A stretch of DNA of 39,618 bases from Aneurinibacillus aneurinilyticus ATCC 12856 (GCF_000466385.1 NZ_KE952854.1:19191-58808), one strand, 5' to 3'. Positions 1 through 8,456 are shown, counted from the first letter of the stretch. The notes: a model not told the origin generated them from the letters alone. Translations and numbers: made by a program.

Positions 1-114
1 CAGACGAACCGCCATGACACGATGGCGATGCCTCGCGATTTGAAATGTACGTTCGTATGTGCGTAGCGCTTCAACTGTCCAACCATGATTACAGGTGATT
101 CTTAACGTTCTCAT
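1..114 (-). CDS. Partial gene start, possibly an IS630-type transposase N-terminus
   Basis: An open frame of 38 codons starts with ATG at 114 and runs off the left edge. It is preceded by a strong AAGGAGA ribosome binding site about ten bases upstream, so it is probably a real gene start. The visible peptide begins MRTLRITCNHGW and then has an Arg-rich stretch (TYERTFQIARHRHR). This resembles the N-terminal part of IS630-family transposases just before their helix-turn-helix, but the fragment is too short to be sure. It overlaps the 3' end of the broken CPCC gene by 26 bases on the same strand. Confidence 0.35.
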   Translation of the reverse strand, partial: MRTLRITCNHGWTVEALRTYERTFQIARHRHRVMAVRL

Positions 115-610
115 TACGTATCGTCTCCTTATCCGTTGGTTTTAGCACCCGTATAGACAACTTTTGGGAGACATAAGTATGTAGAAAAGCTAATCGCGAT
201 TTATATAGGTTTATGATTTCTTGATTTTTCTCTATGTTATTGCTGTAGCGTTCTGTACTTTCGTGAACAATATCATCTAGTACCTTTTCAAAGGAGTCGA
301 TTTCCTGCCATAGTTGTTGAACAGATTCATAATTTGCGGTTTTAAGTTTTTCAAATGCATTAATTAAACTTTTCTTTGTTTGAATTTCTTTATCCGTTTG
401 CTTCAAGATTCTTCGTCTATCTCTATACATGATGTAGTGTTTTTTGAAGTTCTCTCGAGCCCCTGTAAGTGAATAGTCTTGATTTGGACCGCCCCAAACT
501 TTATCTGCGTGGGGATCATCTTGTCCATCATCTTCCCAATTACATAATTCCTAATCTTGTCTTTCCTCTAGTGTGGGATAGCCACAACAAGGACAATTAT
601 GCCGATTCAT
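89..610 (-). pseudogene. Broken CPCC-domain cysteine-rich protein
   Basis: Reading the minus strand from ATG at 610 (AAAGGTAAG ribosome binding site upstream) gives MNRHNCPCCGYPTLEERQD, an amber TAG at 551-553, and then in the same frame ELCNWEDDGQDDPHAD, VWGGPN, YSLTGAREN and FKKHYIMYRDRR. This is the hallmark of the CPCC family (a short zinc-ribbon-like domain, CPCCGY...C..CxWEDDGQDD). Family members normally carry two cysteines before WEDD. Here only ELC remains, so about three residues seem deleted next to the stop. The remaining 113 codons after IMYR are a charged, probably coiled-coil tail. Function of the family is unknown; it is often found near mobile or toxin-immunity genes. A readthrough product is possible but unlikely. 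Confidence 0.7.
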
Positions 611-833
611 CTTACACTTACCTTTCATTTTCAGACATCAACTATTATTTAGGCTGACCACAGCTAGCACACAGCTTTGCGTTTGGCGTTCTCGTAAATA
701 CGTAGGGTCGATATCACCTGATTTATATCGAATTTTAATTTTATTTTACTATTTTTCAACAAAATGTAACATATATTTGTAAAAATTATAATATATTTTA
801 CTATATAGGGGGTATTTACCTTAGGGGGCGATT

Positions 834-2000
834 ATGAATAAAATAAATTATTTAGATGGATTACGTGGACTAGCTGCATTAATTGTTGTGTTTTCACATT
901 ATGTCCGGGGGTTCTATCCAGGAGTATATGAAAATAATCCAAAAAAAGTTCACTTGCAGCCTGAGATCGAGTACTATTTTTCACAGTTTCCCTTTAGTAT
1001 GTTTTATGCTGGTAATTATGCTGTTTGTATCTTTTTTATACTGAGTGGCTATGTATTAAGTTATAAATTTTTTAAATATAATGGTGAATTCACGCTAATT
1101 CCTGCCATAGTAAAACGATATTTCCGTTTGGTAATTCCGATTTTTTTCGTACTTATAATGTCATATGTTTTTGTTGAAATGGAGTTTTATTTTAATAAAG
1201 AAGTGAGTGATATTACACTATCTTCAAGATGGTTGGCTCTTCTATGGCAAATTGAACCGAATTTCTGGGACGTAATTAATCAGACAATCTATGGTGTATT
1301 TATATTTGGTAAAGAGTCTTATAACGCAGTTTTATGGACTCTTAAATACGAATTTTATGGATCAATTTTAGTCTTTAGCATATTGGCATTTTTAGGTCAT
1401 AGCAATAAACGATTCTTCTTGTATTTAATTTTAGGTATTGTTTTTATTAAGACTTATTATATTGCTTTTATTTTAGGCGTTTTCCTAAGCGATGTATATA
1501 ATTCTAAAACTGATTATAATTTTAAAAAGTTTTTTATTATAAAGTCAAAATCTATTTTATGCTTTATGTTTCTTTTATCAATATTCTTTGGAACATATGA
1601 TGAAAAAAGAAGTAATATTCATCAGTACCTTAAATGGGGATTATTTGATTATCTAGGGATAAATCAAGCTATATTCTTCCATATTATAGCTGCCTTTTTA
1701 ATCATGGTAATGATCTTAAACTCAAAAATTCTCCAAAAAACTTTTGAAAGCACTCCTTTTAAATTCCTCGGCCAATTATCTTATTCTATTTATTTACTAC
1801 ATCTCATTTTTTTAGGATCCCTATCCTGTTATTTATTTAAGTTATTTTACAAATTCGGTATTTCATATAATATAAGCTTTTTATATAGTTTTATTTTATC
1901 TTTCACTGCGTTAATATTTATATCTTATTTAATGTATAAATATGTAGACTTGAATGGAATACGATTTTCAAAATATTTGACAGGAAAGTTTTTCAAATGA
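834..2000 (+). CDS. Acyltransferase family 3 membrane protein (OafA-like)
   Basis: A 388-residue multi-pass membrane protein that should O-acylate a surface sugar or glycan using an acyl donor at the membrane. The N-terminus LDGLRGLAALIVVFSHY carries the family's conserved Arg (residue 11) and His (residue 22) with the typical ten-residue spacing. About ten hydrophobic segments follow, with the usual C-terminal FLGQLSYSIYLLHL motif near residue 310. The start has a GGGGGCG ribosome binding site. No SGNH extension is present, so this is the short form. The gene is markedly more AT-rich than its neighbours and stands alone between two decayed genes, which suggests horizontal acquisition. The acylated substrate cannot be deduced. 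Confidence 0.92.
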   Translation: MNKINYLDGLRGLAALIVVFSHYVRGFYPGVYENNPKKVHLQPEIEYYFSQFPFSMFYAGNYAVCIFFILSGYVLSYKFFKYNGEFTLIPAIVKRYFRLVIPIFFVLIMSYVFVEMEFYFNKEVSDITLSSRWLALLWQIEPNFWDVINQTIYGVFIFGKESYNAVLWTLKYEFYGSILVFSILAFLGHSNKRFFLYLILGIVFIKTYYIAFILGVFLSDVYNSKTDYNFKKFFIIKSKSILCFMFLLSIFFGTYDEKRSNIHQYLKWGLFDYLGINQAIFFHIIAAFLIMVMILNSKILQKTFESTPFKFLGQLSYSIYLLHLIFLGSLSCYLFKLFYKFGISYNISFLYSFILSFTALIFISYLMYKYVDLNGIRFSKYLTGKFFK

Positions 2001-2017
2001 TAAAATTTACTAAAAAA

Positions 2018-2383
2018 TTAAAAGCGCATAATTTTCATATCCTGTGCTAGCTGACGGGAAGGCAATTTTTCGGATGCCCATGCTTTAGCTTGTATACCAA
2101 ATGAAAGCAATTCTCCTGTTTTTTTATCAAAGCTTAAGGAAGCATCTGTATATTCTTTTGAATTTCCGATCTCCTCTTCTAGTCTATCGCTAAGTTCCAC
2201 CAGAAAAAGCTGATCATTCTCCCGACTTCTGTTTGCAATAATATTCAATTTCTTCAATTCTGGCTGAAGAGTAGTTTGTTTCCATTTTAAGTTATAGCCT
2301 AATACCTCAGCAATTTCCGTTGATTGAGCATAACCTATCTCATCAATGATGATAGTGGTGTGTAGGCCAACGTCGCCTTTCCA
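2018..2383 (-). pseudogene. 3' remnant of an unidentified gene
   Basis: An open frame of about 120 codons runs from just after a TAA at 2384-2386 to a stop at 2018 and has no convincing start codon or ribosome binding site at its beginning. It reads WKGDVGLHTTIIIDEIGY, then STEIAEVLGYNLKWK, and ends with an acidic/charged region and LSFDKKTGELLSF. The IAEVLGY.LKW stretch is reminiscent of copper-amine-oxidase stalk repeats and the FDKKTGELLSF stretch of PepSY/YcdB-type modules, but neither match is firm. The most economical view is the C-terminal part of a secreted protein whose front has been lost. Confidence 0.4.
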
Positions 2384-2475
2384 TTACCTAACCCCGTACT
2401 GCGTTCCCTACCGCCTATACAAAAAGGTAGGAGCGGTTGACCAAGCACATCCATCAAGTTAAAAAATTTGTTGTT

Positions 2476-2521
2476 CCCAAAACCAAAAAAATGAGAATTC
2501 AGCTTATTTTTTGGTTTTGGG
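2476..2521. repeat. 15-bp perfect inverted repeat (hairpin)
   Basis: CCCAAAACCAAAAAA at 2476-2490 is the exact reverse complement of TTTTTTGGTTTTGGG at 2507-2521, with a 16-base loop. It lies about 80 bases downstream of the polysaccharide deacetylase stop on the minus strand and could end that transcript, although the stem is A/T-rich. It may instead be a palindromic insertion. Confidence 0.6.
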
Positions 2522-2601
2522 GCATTTCTTTTTGTTAGCTTAATGGCGATATACTGGGAATCCATATAGGGAGGAAAATATAAAATCATTTGAAGCAACT
2601 T

Positions 2602-3558
2602 TTATTCATCATAGCTCTCCAACTTCTTTATCAGTTCTTCTGCTGACACATTTGGAGCTCCAGCATTAATTCGGAGGACTTTTTCTTGGCGCGCTTTATT
2701 TATTCCTTCTTGGGTTGTAAAAAAGAGGCGAATATTATTCTCTTTTCCTATTTTTAATACAGTATCGTTATACGCACCAAATGGGAAGCAGAGGAGGGAT
2801 TCATGGTTGTTTAATTCTTGCTCCAGGCGTTCGTTTGCAAACTGAATATCCTCTTTTATACGATGTTGATATTCACCTTCGGTCTCCGTCCTTTTCTCTT
2901 TTTCTTTGTATATTGGTGTTATGAGCGCAGGCTTTGTTTCTCGCTGCTCGTTTGCGTTGCAGAGCGTATGCTGGTCATATGTATGGGAATAAAAGCTCAT
3001 GCCGTTTCGTTTCATTTCCCGCATGTCCTTCCAAGTAAGGTGTGGAAGCGCCTTTGGATTTGGTATATCAGTTGCGCTTACAATGACAAAATTTGTAGCA
3101 GTATAGCCGTACCTTAGTAGGGTTGGGTATGCTTTCGAATAGAAGCTCTTATAGCCATCATCAAACGTAAGAAGAACGGCATTCGGCGGCACGCTTTTAT
3201 TGTCTTTCATAAAGGCAATAAATTCATCCATCGAAATCACATTGTAGTTGTACTTCTTCAGTTTTTTCATATGCTGTTCGAAAAGTTTCGGTGTAATCGT
3301 AGCATCACTTTTTATCTTTTCATCAATATGATGATAGGTGAGCACAAGTACCTTGTTCTCATAGTGAGTATGTGGTGTGAGCTGCGGATACAACAAAGTA
3401 CAAATAAAAATAGCTATTAAAGCAAATAACAGGTTTGTCCATCGTTTTTTTTCTCTCATATAGCTGCCTACCCATCTACTCCTTATGACGATTCTTTCGT
3501 TTTTGTGTTCGCCGATGGGAAGCTCTCTCTCCAATTCCTTATAAGTTGTTTTCATCAT
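2602..3558 (-). CDS. Membrane-anchored polysaccharide deacetylase
   Basis: A 318-residue protein with a short cytoplasmic N-terminus, one membrane segment at about residues 41-58 and an extracellular NodB-type deacetylase domain. The TYHHID motif (about 74-79) and the catalytic metal motif TFDDGY (131-136) are present, followed by the second metal motif SHTYDQH. The family removes N-acetyl groups from peptidoglycan, chitin-like or poly-N-acetylglucosamine chains at the cell surface. A later start at Met34 (MREKKRW) just before the membrane helix is also possible; neither start has a strong ribosome binding site. It is on the same strand as the sigma/anti-sigma genes, but about 260 bases separate it from the nearest gene, so it is probably transcribed alone. 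Confidence 0.88.
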   Translation of the reverse strand: MMKTTYKELERELPIGEHKNERIVIRSRWVGSYMREKKRWTNLLFALIAIFICTLLYPQLTPHTHYENKVLVLTYHHIDEKIKSDATITPKLFEQHMKKLKKYNYNVISMDEFIAFMKDNKSVPPNAVLLTFDDGYKSFYSKAYPTLLRYGYTATNFVIVSATDIPNPKALPHLTWKDMREMKRNGMSFYSHTYDQHTLCNANEQRETKPALITPIYKEKEKRTETEGEYQHRIKEDIQFANERLEQELNNHESLLCFPFGAYNDTVLKIGKENNIRLFFTTQEGINKARQEKVLRINAGAPNVSAEELIKKLESYDE

Positions 3559-3821
3559 CTATCCATTAGATAAATAAACATATTGCTTGGTTCACACTAT
3601 TAAATTTTTATTACTAAATCTCTTTTTGTATAGAAAAATAAGGCCACCTGGTCTTTATCTGCAGTTCCTTATACAATTTTTGTATGGGACCATATATCAA
3701 ATCCAAGATGTCAACTATGGTTTTCCTTTCCTATTGGTGTGACTTGCAAGCACAATTTTCGCTTATCTAAAAAGCGTGAAAATATTCCCTCTAGAAGCAA
3801 TAGAAACGGTGCAATAAGATT

Positions 3822-4103
3822 CTATTCCTCATATCCGAAAACATAGAATTGGCCTTTTGAAAACACAGTTGGATACTCCGCTGTAGTATTCTCAAGTTCA
3901 CTCGCATAGACGTTCATGACTTTATTCGTTCCTTTTTCCACATCAATAAATACTGGAGTATCAGAGTCGCTGAATGTAAGCGTATATACTTCTTTGCCAT
4001 CCTTAACTGTCAAAGAAGAAGCTTTCAACGGTTCTTTTTGTAAGCCCAAACAATTCAGGCCTACAAATGTATCTTCTGCTGCTTTCAACACTGCTTTATC
4101 CAC
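3822..4103 (-). CDS. Small hypothetical protein, possibly a C-terminal fragment
   Basis: A 93-codon frame with a GTG start at 4103 and no strong ribosome binding site (only GGGTGAAGAA nearby). It begins 26 bases after the stop of the DUF4179 gene on the same strand. The protein has no signal peptide and reads like a PepSY/YcdB-type module (EVYTLTFSDSDTPVFIDVEK, then a C-terminal FYVFGYEE). It could be a C-terminal piece separated from the upstream anti-sigma protein by a frame break, or a small free-standing protein. I cannot assign a function. Confidence 0.45.
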   Translation of the reverse strand: MDKAVLKAAEDTFVGLNCLGLQKEPLKASSLTVKDGKEVYTLTFSDSDTPVFIDVEKGTNKVMNVYASELENTTAEYPTVFSKGQFYVFGYEE

Positions 4104-4129
4104 TTCTTCACCCGTAATTTAGTCATGCG

Positions 4130-5329
4130 TTATTCTGTAACCGGTATAGCCATTTCCAATTCTTTAATGTACTCTTTGACCGGTTCACCATTACTATCCA
4201 GTAAGAATTCACCATGGTTTTCATTTTTATCTTTGTACACATGCAAAAATGGTTTAATTGTGAAAGATTTTGGCGTCACCTTAAATGGTTCATATGTGTA
4301 ATCCTTGTATGTGTAACGCTTGGATCCTTCATCGTTGCCTTGACCACCTAAAAGTTCCAATCTAGTTCCATGATCATCAAACACATCGTAACCCAATTGT
4401 AATATTGTTGTTTTATCATCCTTATATCTTTTAGGGATTTCATTGGATGTCCCATCTTCAATAATAGACACTCTTGTTGTGCTCGGGGAGAGTTCTGCTT
4501 TTTCCAGGGTCACGCGGATATGATCGAACTCTTTAGTTATACCAGACGACAATACAATATTATTGTTAATGCTCTTCTTGACCGGAACATTGATTGTAAA
4601 CGGATCGTTAACGCCTTCTAACGTAAGTTTCATGGTTAAATCGAATTGATCAGGGAAGGCCGGATCACCAAGTCCTTGATTGGACAAATCAGAAAACCTG
4701 AGTATGGCGGAATCCTTATCCACACCAGGACCCCATCCAACGTTAATTTGACGTGCAAGTGACTCAGATAAGTGAGTAAGGGGCTTCCCGTTCATAAACA
4801 GATCAACACGCCGGATTGTACCTTTTGTGCCTTCAGGCTCCGAAATAACCTCACCGTCTGTATTCACATGACTTCCATTAAGATAGCTTGTCAGGCCTGG
4901 TGCTTTCCGATGAATCGCCATGGAGACACGCGTCCCGTCATACATCACCTGAGGCACACTTATCGTAATGCCATCCTGTGTATCGCTCTGATTTCCTTCT
5001 GTTATTAATCCTTTCTCATGAGCAGTCCGCAGGCCGAGGTCTCCCGCCAGCTTGAAGACGTTACTCACCAATGGAATATTTCCCAACGATTCGGCCATTG
5101 CTGGTGAAACAAAACCGCTTCCGATAATACCAGCTCCTAATGCCGCTGCCGTAGATGCAGCCACCAACGTTTTTTTCATACGCTTCGTTTTGCTGCTTCT
5201 CCTATTTTTTTCTTCGAGTCGATTCATAATTTTATTACTGAAGCTATCCACTGGCATCTCCATGCTTTGAATGGTGTGCCGGATGTGCATCAAATCTTGA
5301 GAGTCAGTTTGATTTGGCAATTTCTCCAC
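4130..5329 (-). CDS. DUF4179 membrane anti-sigma-type protein
   Basis: A protein of about 399 residues with a short cytoplasmic N-terminus, an Arg/Lys-rich stretch (RRSSKTKRMKK), one membrane segment (TLVAASTAAALGAGIIGSGF) and a large extracytoplasmic region. That region is DUF4179 (AESLGNIPLVSNVFKLAGD) followed by a DUF5643-like beta domain (SINNNIVLSSGITKEFDHIR). I place the start at GTG 5329 because AAGGAGGAG sits six bases upstream. This start overlaps the end of the ECF sigma gene by 26 bases, indicating translational coupling. By position and topology it should hold the sigma factor at the membrane until an envelope signal arrives. It lacks an obvious zinc-binding HxxxCxxC motif. Confidence 0.86.
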   Translation of the reverse strand: MEKLPNQTDSQDLMHIRHTIQSMEMPVDSFSNKIMNRLEEKNRRSSKTKRMKKTLVAASTAAALGAGIIGSGFVSPAMAESLGNIPLVSNVFKLAGDLGLRTAHEKGLITEGNQSDTQDGITISVPQVMYDGTRVSMAIHRKAPGLTSYLNGSHVNTDGEVISEPEGTKGTIRRVDLFMNGKPLTHLSESLARQINVGWGPGVDKDSAILRFSDLSNQGLGDPAFPDQFDLTMKLTLEGVNDPFTINVPVKKSINNNIVLSSGITKEFDHIRVTLEKAELSPSTTRVSIIEDGTSNEIPKRYKDDKTTILQLGYDVFDDHGTRLELLGGQGNDEGSKRYTYKDYTYEPFKVTPKSFTIKPFLHVYKDKNENHGEFLLDSNGEPVKEYIKELEMAIPVTE

Positions 5330-5909
5330 TTGCCACTCCTCCTTTATACATTTTTTGCTGGTGTAGCTTTTTGCGAAGCCGTTCATACTTCTTACGCAGC
5401 GTTGCCGATTTGCAATCCATAATCTGGCCTATCTCTTCGAAGCTGTATTGCTCAACCACTTTGAGTAACAGGATATTCTTCTCTTCCCGGTTAAGGGGCA
5501 TAAGCAATTCATGAATGGCTTGTTCAATACCCGCTTGCTTATTATAGTTGTCATAAAATAGAGTCTGCTGCTCTTGGTAAAGTGAGACGAGCCGTTGCCA
5601 GCGGCTTTGTTTTCGAATCTGATCCAAACAGTGATGATATGCAATTTTGTAGAGCCATGCAGAAAAGGTCTCTCGCTCCTCGTAACGGTCTATATCTTGA
5701 TACGCCTTGATAAATATTTCCTGTAGGGCATCTTCTGCTTCTTCGCGACTCTTCAGGATGCAGTAGCAATACGTGTAGATTTTCTTTTCAAATTTGCGAA
5801 TAAGAATGGCGTATGCTTGTTTATCACCAGATTTCACTCGATTTACGACGAATTCGATATCCATTGTATCGTTGTCCTCTTCCTTCGCCCTAGGGTTTAG
5901 TTGTTCCAA
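5304..5909 (-). CDS. ECF RNA polymerase sigma factor
   Basis: A sigma-70 family protein of about 201 residues with region 2 (YCYCILKSREEAEDALQEIF, then FSAWLYKIAYHHCLDQIRK) and region 4 (LNREEKNILLLKVVEQYSFE, then IGQIMDCKSATLRKKYERL). It should direct RNA polymerase to a small envelope-stress regulon. I choose a TTG start at 5909 because a strong GGGAGGTGATC sits just upstream; an internal ATG at 5864 is the alternative. The next gene is its likely membrane-bound inhibitor, overlapping by 26 bases. Upstream, TGTCAC-N18-CGTTAT at about 5940-5971 on the minus strand is a loose match to an ECF-type promoter and could be an autoregulated start, but this is weak. Confidence 0.92.
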   Translation of the reverse strand: MEQLNPRAKEEDNDTMDIEFVVNRVKSGDKQAYAILIRKFEKKIYTYCYCILKSREEAEDALQEIFIKAYQDIDRYEERETFSAWLYKIAYHHCLDQIRKQSRWQRLVSLYQEQQTLFYDNYNKQAGIEQAIHELLMPLNREEKNILLLKVVEQYSFEEIGQIMDCKSATLRKKYERLRKKLHQQKMYKGGVASGEIAKSN

Positions 5910-6107
5910 CTGATCACCTCCCTGTATGCCCGTTACATAACTATAACGATATGAACAGCCCATTTTGTGACATCAATCAATAAAATCCTAAATATTTTTT
6001 GAGACTTTATTCATCCGACTACATGGAACAGCCTGAATACGTAAATAACGTATATTGAGTTTTTAGGTAAATGAAAGGACAGTAAGATGAGTTCATAGGT
6101 GAATGAT

Positions 6108-6135
6108 GGCACCCATATTCACTGAGTGCCTTTTT
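6108..6135 (+). terminator. Orphan plus-strand terminator in the 5910-6331 gap
   Basis: GGCAC at 6108-6112 pairs with GTGCC at 6126-6130 and is followed directly by TTTTT. An overlapping alternative stem GTGAAT/ATTCAC is also possible. No plus-strand gene ends here, so it either ends an unrecognised small transcript or is a relic. The rest of this gap holds the sigma-factor promoter region and the repeat element at 6209-6359. Confidence 0.45.
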
Positions 6136-6208
6136 CCATTATCTAAGAAAAACACGGTAGTTACTTTTTGTAATTTCATATACATTTGTCCCTGATATCA
6201 GTTACACT

Positions 6209-6359
6209 GGTACCCTGATCGCCATCAAGGTAAGACAAAACCATATTCCAAAAACGAAAAAGGCGCCATCCTTTCTATGTATAATAGAGAAAGAATAACG
6301 CATTTTTTTGCTTTGGGGGTGCAATAAAATATTAACTTGATGGCGATGCGGCTGTACCC
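6209..6359. repeat. MITE-like element, copy A
   Basis: The left end GGTACCCTGATCGCCATCAAG is an imperfect reverse complement of the right end, which carries CTTGATGGCGATGCGGC and GTACCCC. Inside lies the string GCGCCATCC...AATAACGCATTTTTTT, which recurs in a shorter copy at 10143-10222. The element is about 150 bp, has no coding capacity and overlaps the last eight codons of the serine hydrolase gene, so that protein's C-terminus is partly encoded by the repeat. It looks like a miniature inverted-repeat element. No target-site duplication was clear. Confidence 0.5.
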
Positions 6360-7393
6360 CTATTTTCTCGTATTTGTGTAAGAATCTCATAGCCAATTCG
6401 ATTTAGCGTATCGTCCATTAGTCTTGGCCGGTAATTAGATAGAATCACTACTCCAATGGAATTGCAGGGATCACAGCCTAAAAAACTAGAATACCCATGA
6501 GTGCTGCCATTATGCCATATGATTCCGTTCCTTTTATCGATTATCCAGCCTAATCCAACTCCAAAGTTCTTTCCTTGGCTAATATGCTCCTGCTGGGTGA
6601 CATGAAATGGTTTACTCATTGGATGATCGGTACATATTCCCAGGTATACCGAGAGGAATTGAAGTATGTCAGTAACGGTAGAACGCAGCGCTCCAGCTCC
6701 TTCAAACACCTTCATAGCTAATTCCGGCTGATTCACATCTTTACCTGCGTATCCCGGAACTAATCGATTTCTTTGATCAGGTGATAATCTTATAGCTGTA
6801 TCTTGCATACCAAGAGGTTGACAGATGAACTCAAGCAGAGCTTTCTCTAAATCTGTTCCAAGTTTTTGCGCTAAACATCTTCCAAGTAATCCCATCCCTT
6901 CATTGGAATAACGAAAAACCTTTCCAACTCTACTAGGTGGTACCCTACTTAAATACGTAATGGCTTCCTGAACATCAAACAAACAATAAGGATCGCGGTA
7001 TGTTTTTTTGTCAAATCGGTTCATGATTGTTTTGATCAGTGATATTGACGGCAACCCGGACGTGTGCGTCGAGAGGTGTTTGAGTGTAACTGGATGTTCA
7101 ATCTGTAAGGTTTGCTCATACTTGCCTATTGAATCATCTAGATAGACTACACCTTTTTCTACTAATAAAGACAGCAATGAGGTAGTAAATACCTTTGTCA
7201 ACGATCCAATTTCATATACGATATCTTTATAAGATACTTTATCTTCTAGAAGTGAATTTCCGAAACCGAAAATTTCCTGCTTGGATTGATTAATGATGCC
7301 AATCGATAAGACAGCATATTTTCGTTTGTCTATATATTGCTGGAGCATTTGTCGAGTCGATTTGTCTAGAATGCTTAACAATTCTGTATTCAT
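6332..7393 (-). CDS. Class C beta-lactamase-like serine hydrolase
   Basis: A 353-residue member of the beta-lactamase/esterase family that also includes penicillin-binding-protein relatives and D-amino acid peptidases. The nucleophile motif SLTK is in EIGSLTKVFTTSLL, the second motif YSN is in VFRYSNEGMG, and the third, HNG, is in IIWHNGSTHGYSSF. No signal peptide or membrane anchor is visible, so an intracellular or non-classically exported hydrolase is likely, and true beta-lactamase activity is doubtful. The start ATG has AGAGGTGAT upstream and overlaps the TGA of the decayed lipase gene (ATGA), so the two form an operon downstream of the MarR-like site. The C-terminus TAASPSS is derived from the repeat at 6209-6359. 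Confidence 0.87.
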   Translation of the reverse strand: MNTELLSILDKSTRQMLQQYIDKRKYAVLSIGIINQSKQEIFGFGNSLLEDKVSYKDIVYEIGSLTKVFTTSLLSLLVEKGVVYLDDSIGKYEQTLQIEHPVTLKHLSTHTSGLPSISLIKTIMNRFDKKTYRDPYCLFDVQEAITYLSRVPPSRVGKVFRYSNEGMGLLGRCLAQKLGTDLEKALLEFICQPLGMQDTAIRLSPDQRNRLVPGYAGKDVNQPELAMKVFEGAGALRSTVTDILQFLSVYLGICTDHPMSKPFHVTQQEHISQGKNFGVGLGWIIDKRNGIIWHNGSTHGYSSFLGCDPCNSIGVVILSNYRPRLMDDTLNRIGYEILTQIRENRGTAASPSS

Positions 7394-7891
7394 TCAACAT
7401 CACCTCTAGTTTGAATACGAGTTCCTGGATATTGCTGTGGAATAAGTTCACATGAACTATTTTTTTCCCCTTTAAGATGCCGATCCATAAAGCACAATAT
7501 CCGTCCAGGTGTATGTTATAGTCCCCACCTTGTATGGACCTGTTGGGGGTTCAAACGTGAATACCGGAAAAATTAAGGGTAGGCATACAGCTGCTATACT
7601 AAAAGGTAACGCAAATAGACTTAGTAATACAGGCTTCAACCTTCCTTTTACATTTTTAGTAGGAACATGGCGCACATACCACCCATATTTAAACAATACA
7701 AATATGGCACTGAGATACACTAATCCCATCTGCCAGCGCCATCCTTCCAAAATTAAGTGGCAAAGACCGATGATAACAAATAAAGACGAAATTCCCCACA
7801 ATACAATATTCGTTGGGCGATTTCGAAGCCAGATTATTTTCCACAATGCGCCAATACTCAAGAACATAAGAAACATCTCAAAAAATCTCAT
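7390..7891 (-). pseudogene. Internally deleted PAF-acetylhydrolase-like lipase
   Basis: The first 136 codons, from ATG 7891 (GGGAGTGAT ribosome binding site), encode four membrane helices and then PVFTFEPPTGPYKVGT and TYTWTD. These are the membrane domain and entry motif of a Bacillales alpha/beta hydrolase related to platelet-activating-factor acetylhydrolase. Just after TYTWTDIV the frame is lost. In the next frame DRHLKGEKNSS and IPQQYPGTRIQTRGDVE follow, matching the usual C-terminal end of the same family (FFDRYLKG...YPEV). The catalytic alpha/beta hydrolase core between these two pieces is missing, so one internal deletion best explains it. The TGA overlaps the start of the serine hydrolase gene. 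Confidence 0.72.
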
Positions 7892-7931
7892 ATATATCAC
7901 TCCCATTACACATCTCTAAAATTAACCATAA

Positions 7932-7959
7932 TAAATATTTTATTTAACTTAAATATTAA
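7932..7959. promoter_or_regulatory. Putative MarR operator upstream of the lipase/hydrolase pair
   Basis: The sequence contains TATTTAACTTAAATA at 7941-7955, a perfect 7-1-7 palindrome inside a longer AT-rich near-palindrome. A closely related sequence lies on the other side of the MarR gene at 8438-8456. The pair fits a MarR-family dimer controlling both its own gene and the downstream operon. Confidence 0.45.
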
Positions 7960-7969
7960 ACAAAAAAAA

Positions 7970-8419
7970 TTACCTGCTCTTTTGCTCCTCCTCTATGATT
8001 CGCTTTAATTTATACATAATATCCCTCAGTGCTGTAATATCTGCTAAATCGAGCTTAGAATAAAAACGTTCAATAATTGATAGTTCAATTTCTTCATTAA
8101 TTTTTATATATTTAATTCCCTTAGTATCCAGTTCAACAAAAACTTCCCTGCGATTGCTGGGGTTGATGGAGCGTTTAATGTATCCGTTTTTTTCCAGCCT
8201 GTTTAATGTCTGACTTACAGCGCTTGGGCTAATGTTCATGAGTTTCGAGATATCTCCAGTGAGAATGCGACCATAATGATTAATATGATTGAGCATGATA
8301 ATTTGGCTATTGGTAATACTTTCGTCCAATAAATTTTCATACTCTTTGGTTAGCATAGAATTACACGCATACTCAAGTTCATTTATTTCTCTAACACAGG
8401 CTATAAACTCCGCATTCAT
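7970..8419 (-). CDS. MarR-family transcriptional regulator
   Basis: A winged helix-turn-helix protein of about 149 residues. The DNA-binding part is GDISKLMNISPSAVSQTLNR followed by the wing region NGYIKRSINPSNRREVFVEL, and both flanks are helical for dimerisation. I start it at ATG 8419 because GAGGTGAG lies six bases upstream; the GTG nine bases earlier would overlap that site. The gene directly precedes the decayed lipase and the serine hydrolase on the same strand. Related AT-rich palindromes flank it, so autoregulation plus control of that operon is likely. The inducing ligand is unknown. Confidence 0.9.
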   Translation of the reverse strand: MNAEFIACVREINELEYACNSMLTKEYENLLDESITNSQIIMLNHINHYGRILTGDISKLMNISPSAVSQTLNRLEKNGYIKRSINPSNRREVFVELDTKGIKYIKINEEIELSIIERFYSKLDLADITALRDIMYKLKRIIEEEQKSR

Positions 8420-8437
8420 TTTACTCACCTCAATATT

Positions 8438-8456
8438 TTATTCTACTTAAAAATAA
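8438..8456. promoter_or_regulatory. Putative MarR autoregulatory operator
   Basis: TTATTCTACTTAAAAATAA is an imperfect version of the perfect palindrome at 7941-7955 and sits about 20 bases upstream of the MarR start codon. The extended match (AATATTTTATT.NACTTAAA) shared by the two sites is what suggests a common binding protein. Confidence 0.35.

Noticed and set aside
469-657. Plus-strand 62-codon frame
   Set aside because: It is antisense to the CPCC-domain reading frame, which has clear family motifs, and it has no ribosome binding site.
2335-2598. Minus-strand 87-codon frame after the deacetylase
   Set aside because: It starts with a TTG without a ribosome binding site, crosses the long inverted repeat, and overlaps a more protein-like frame in another register. 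It looks like read-through of noncoding sequence.
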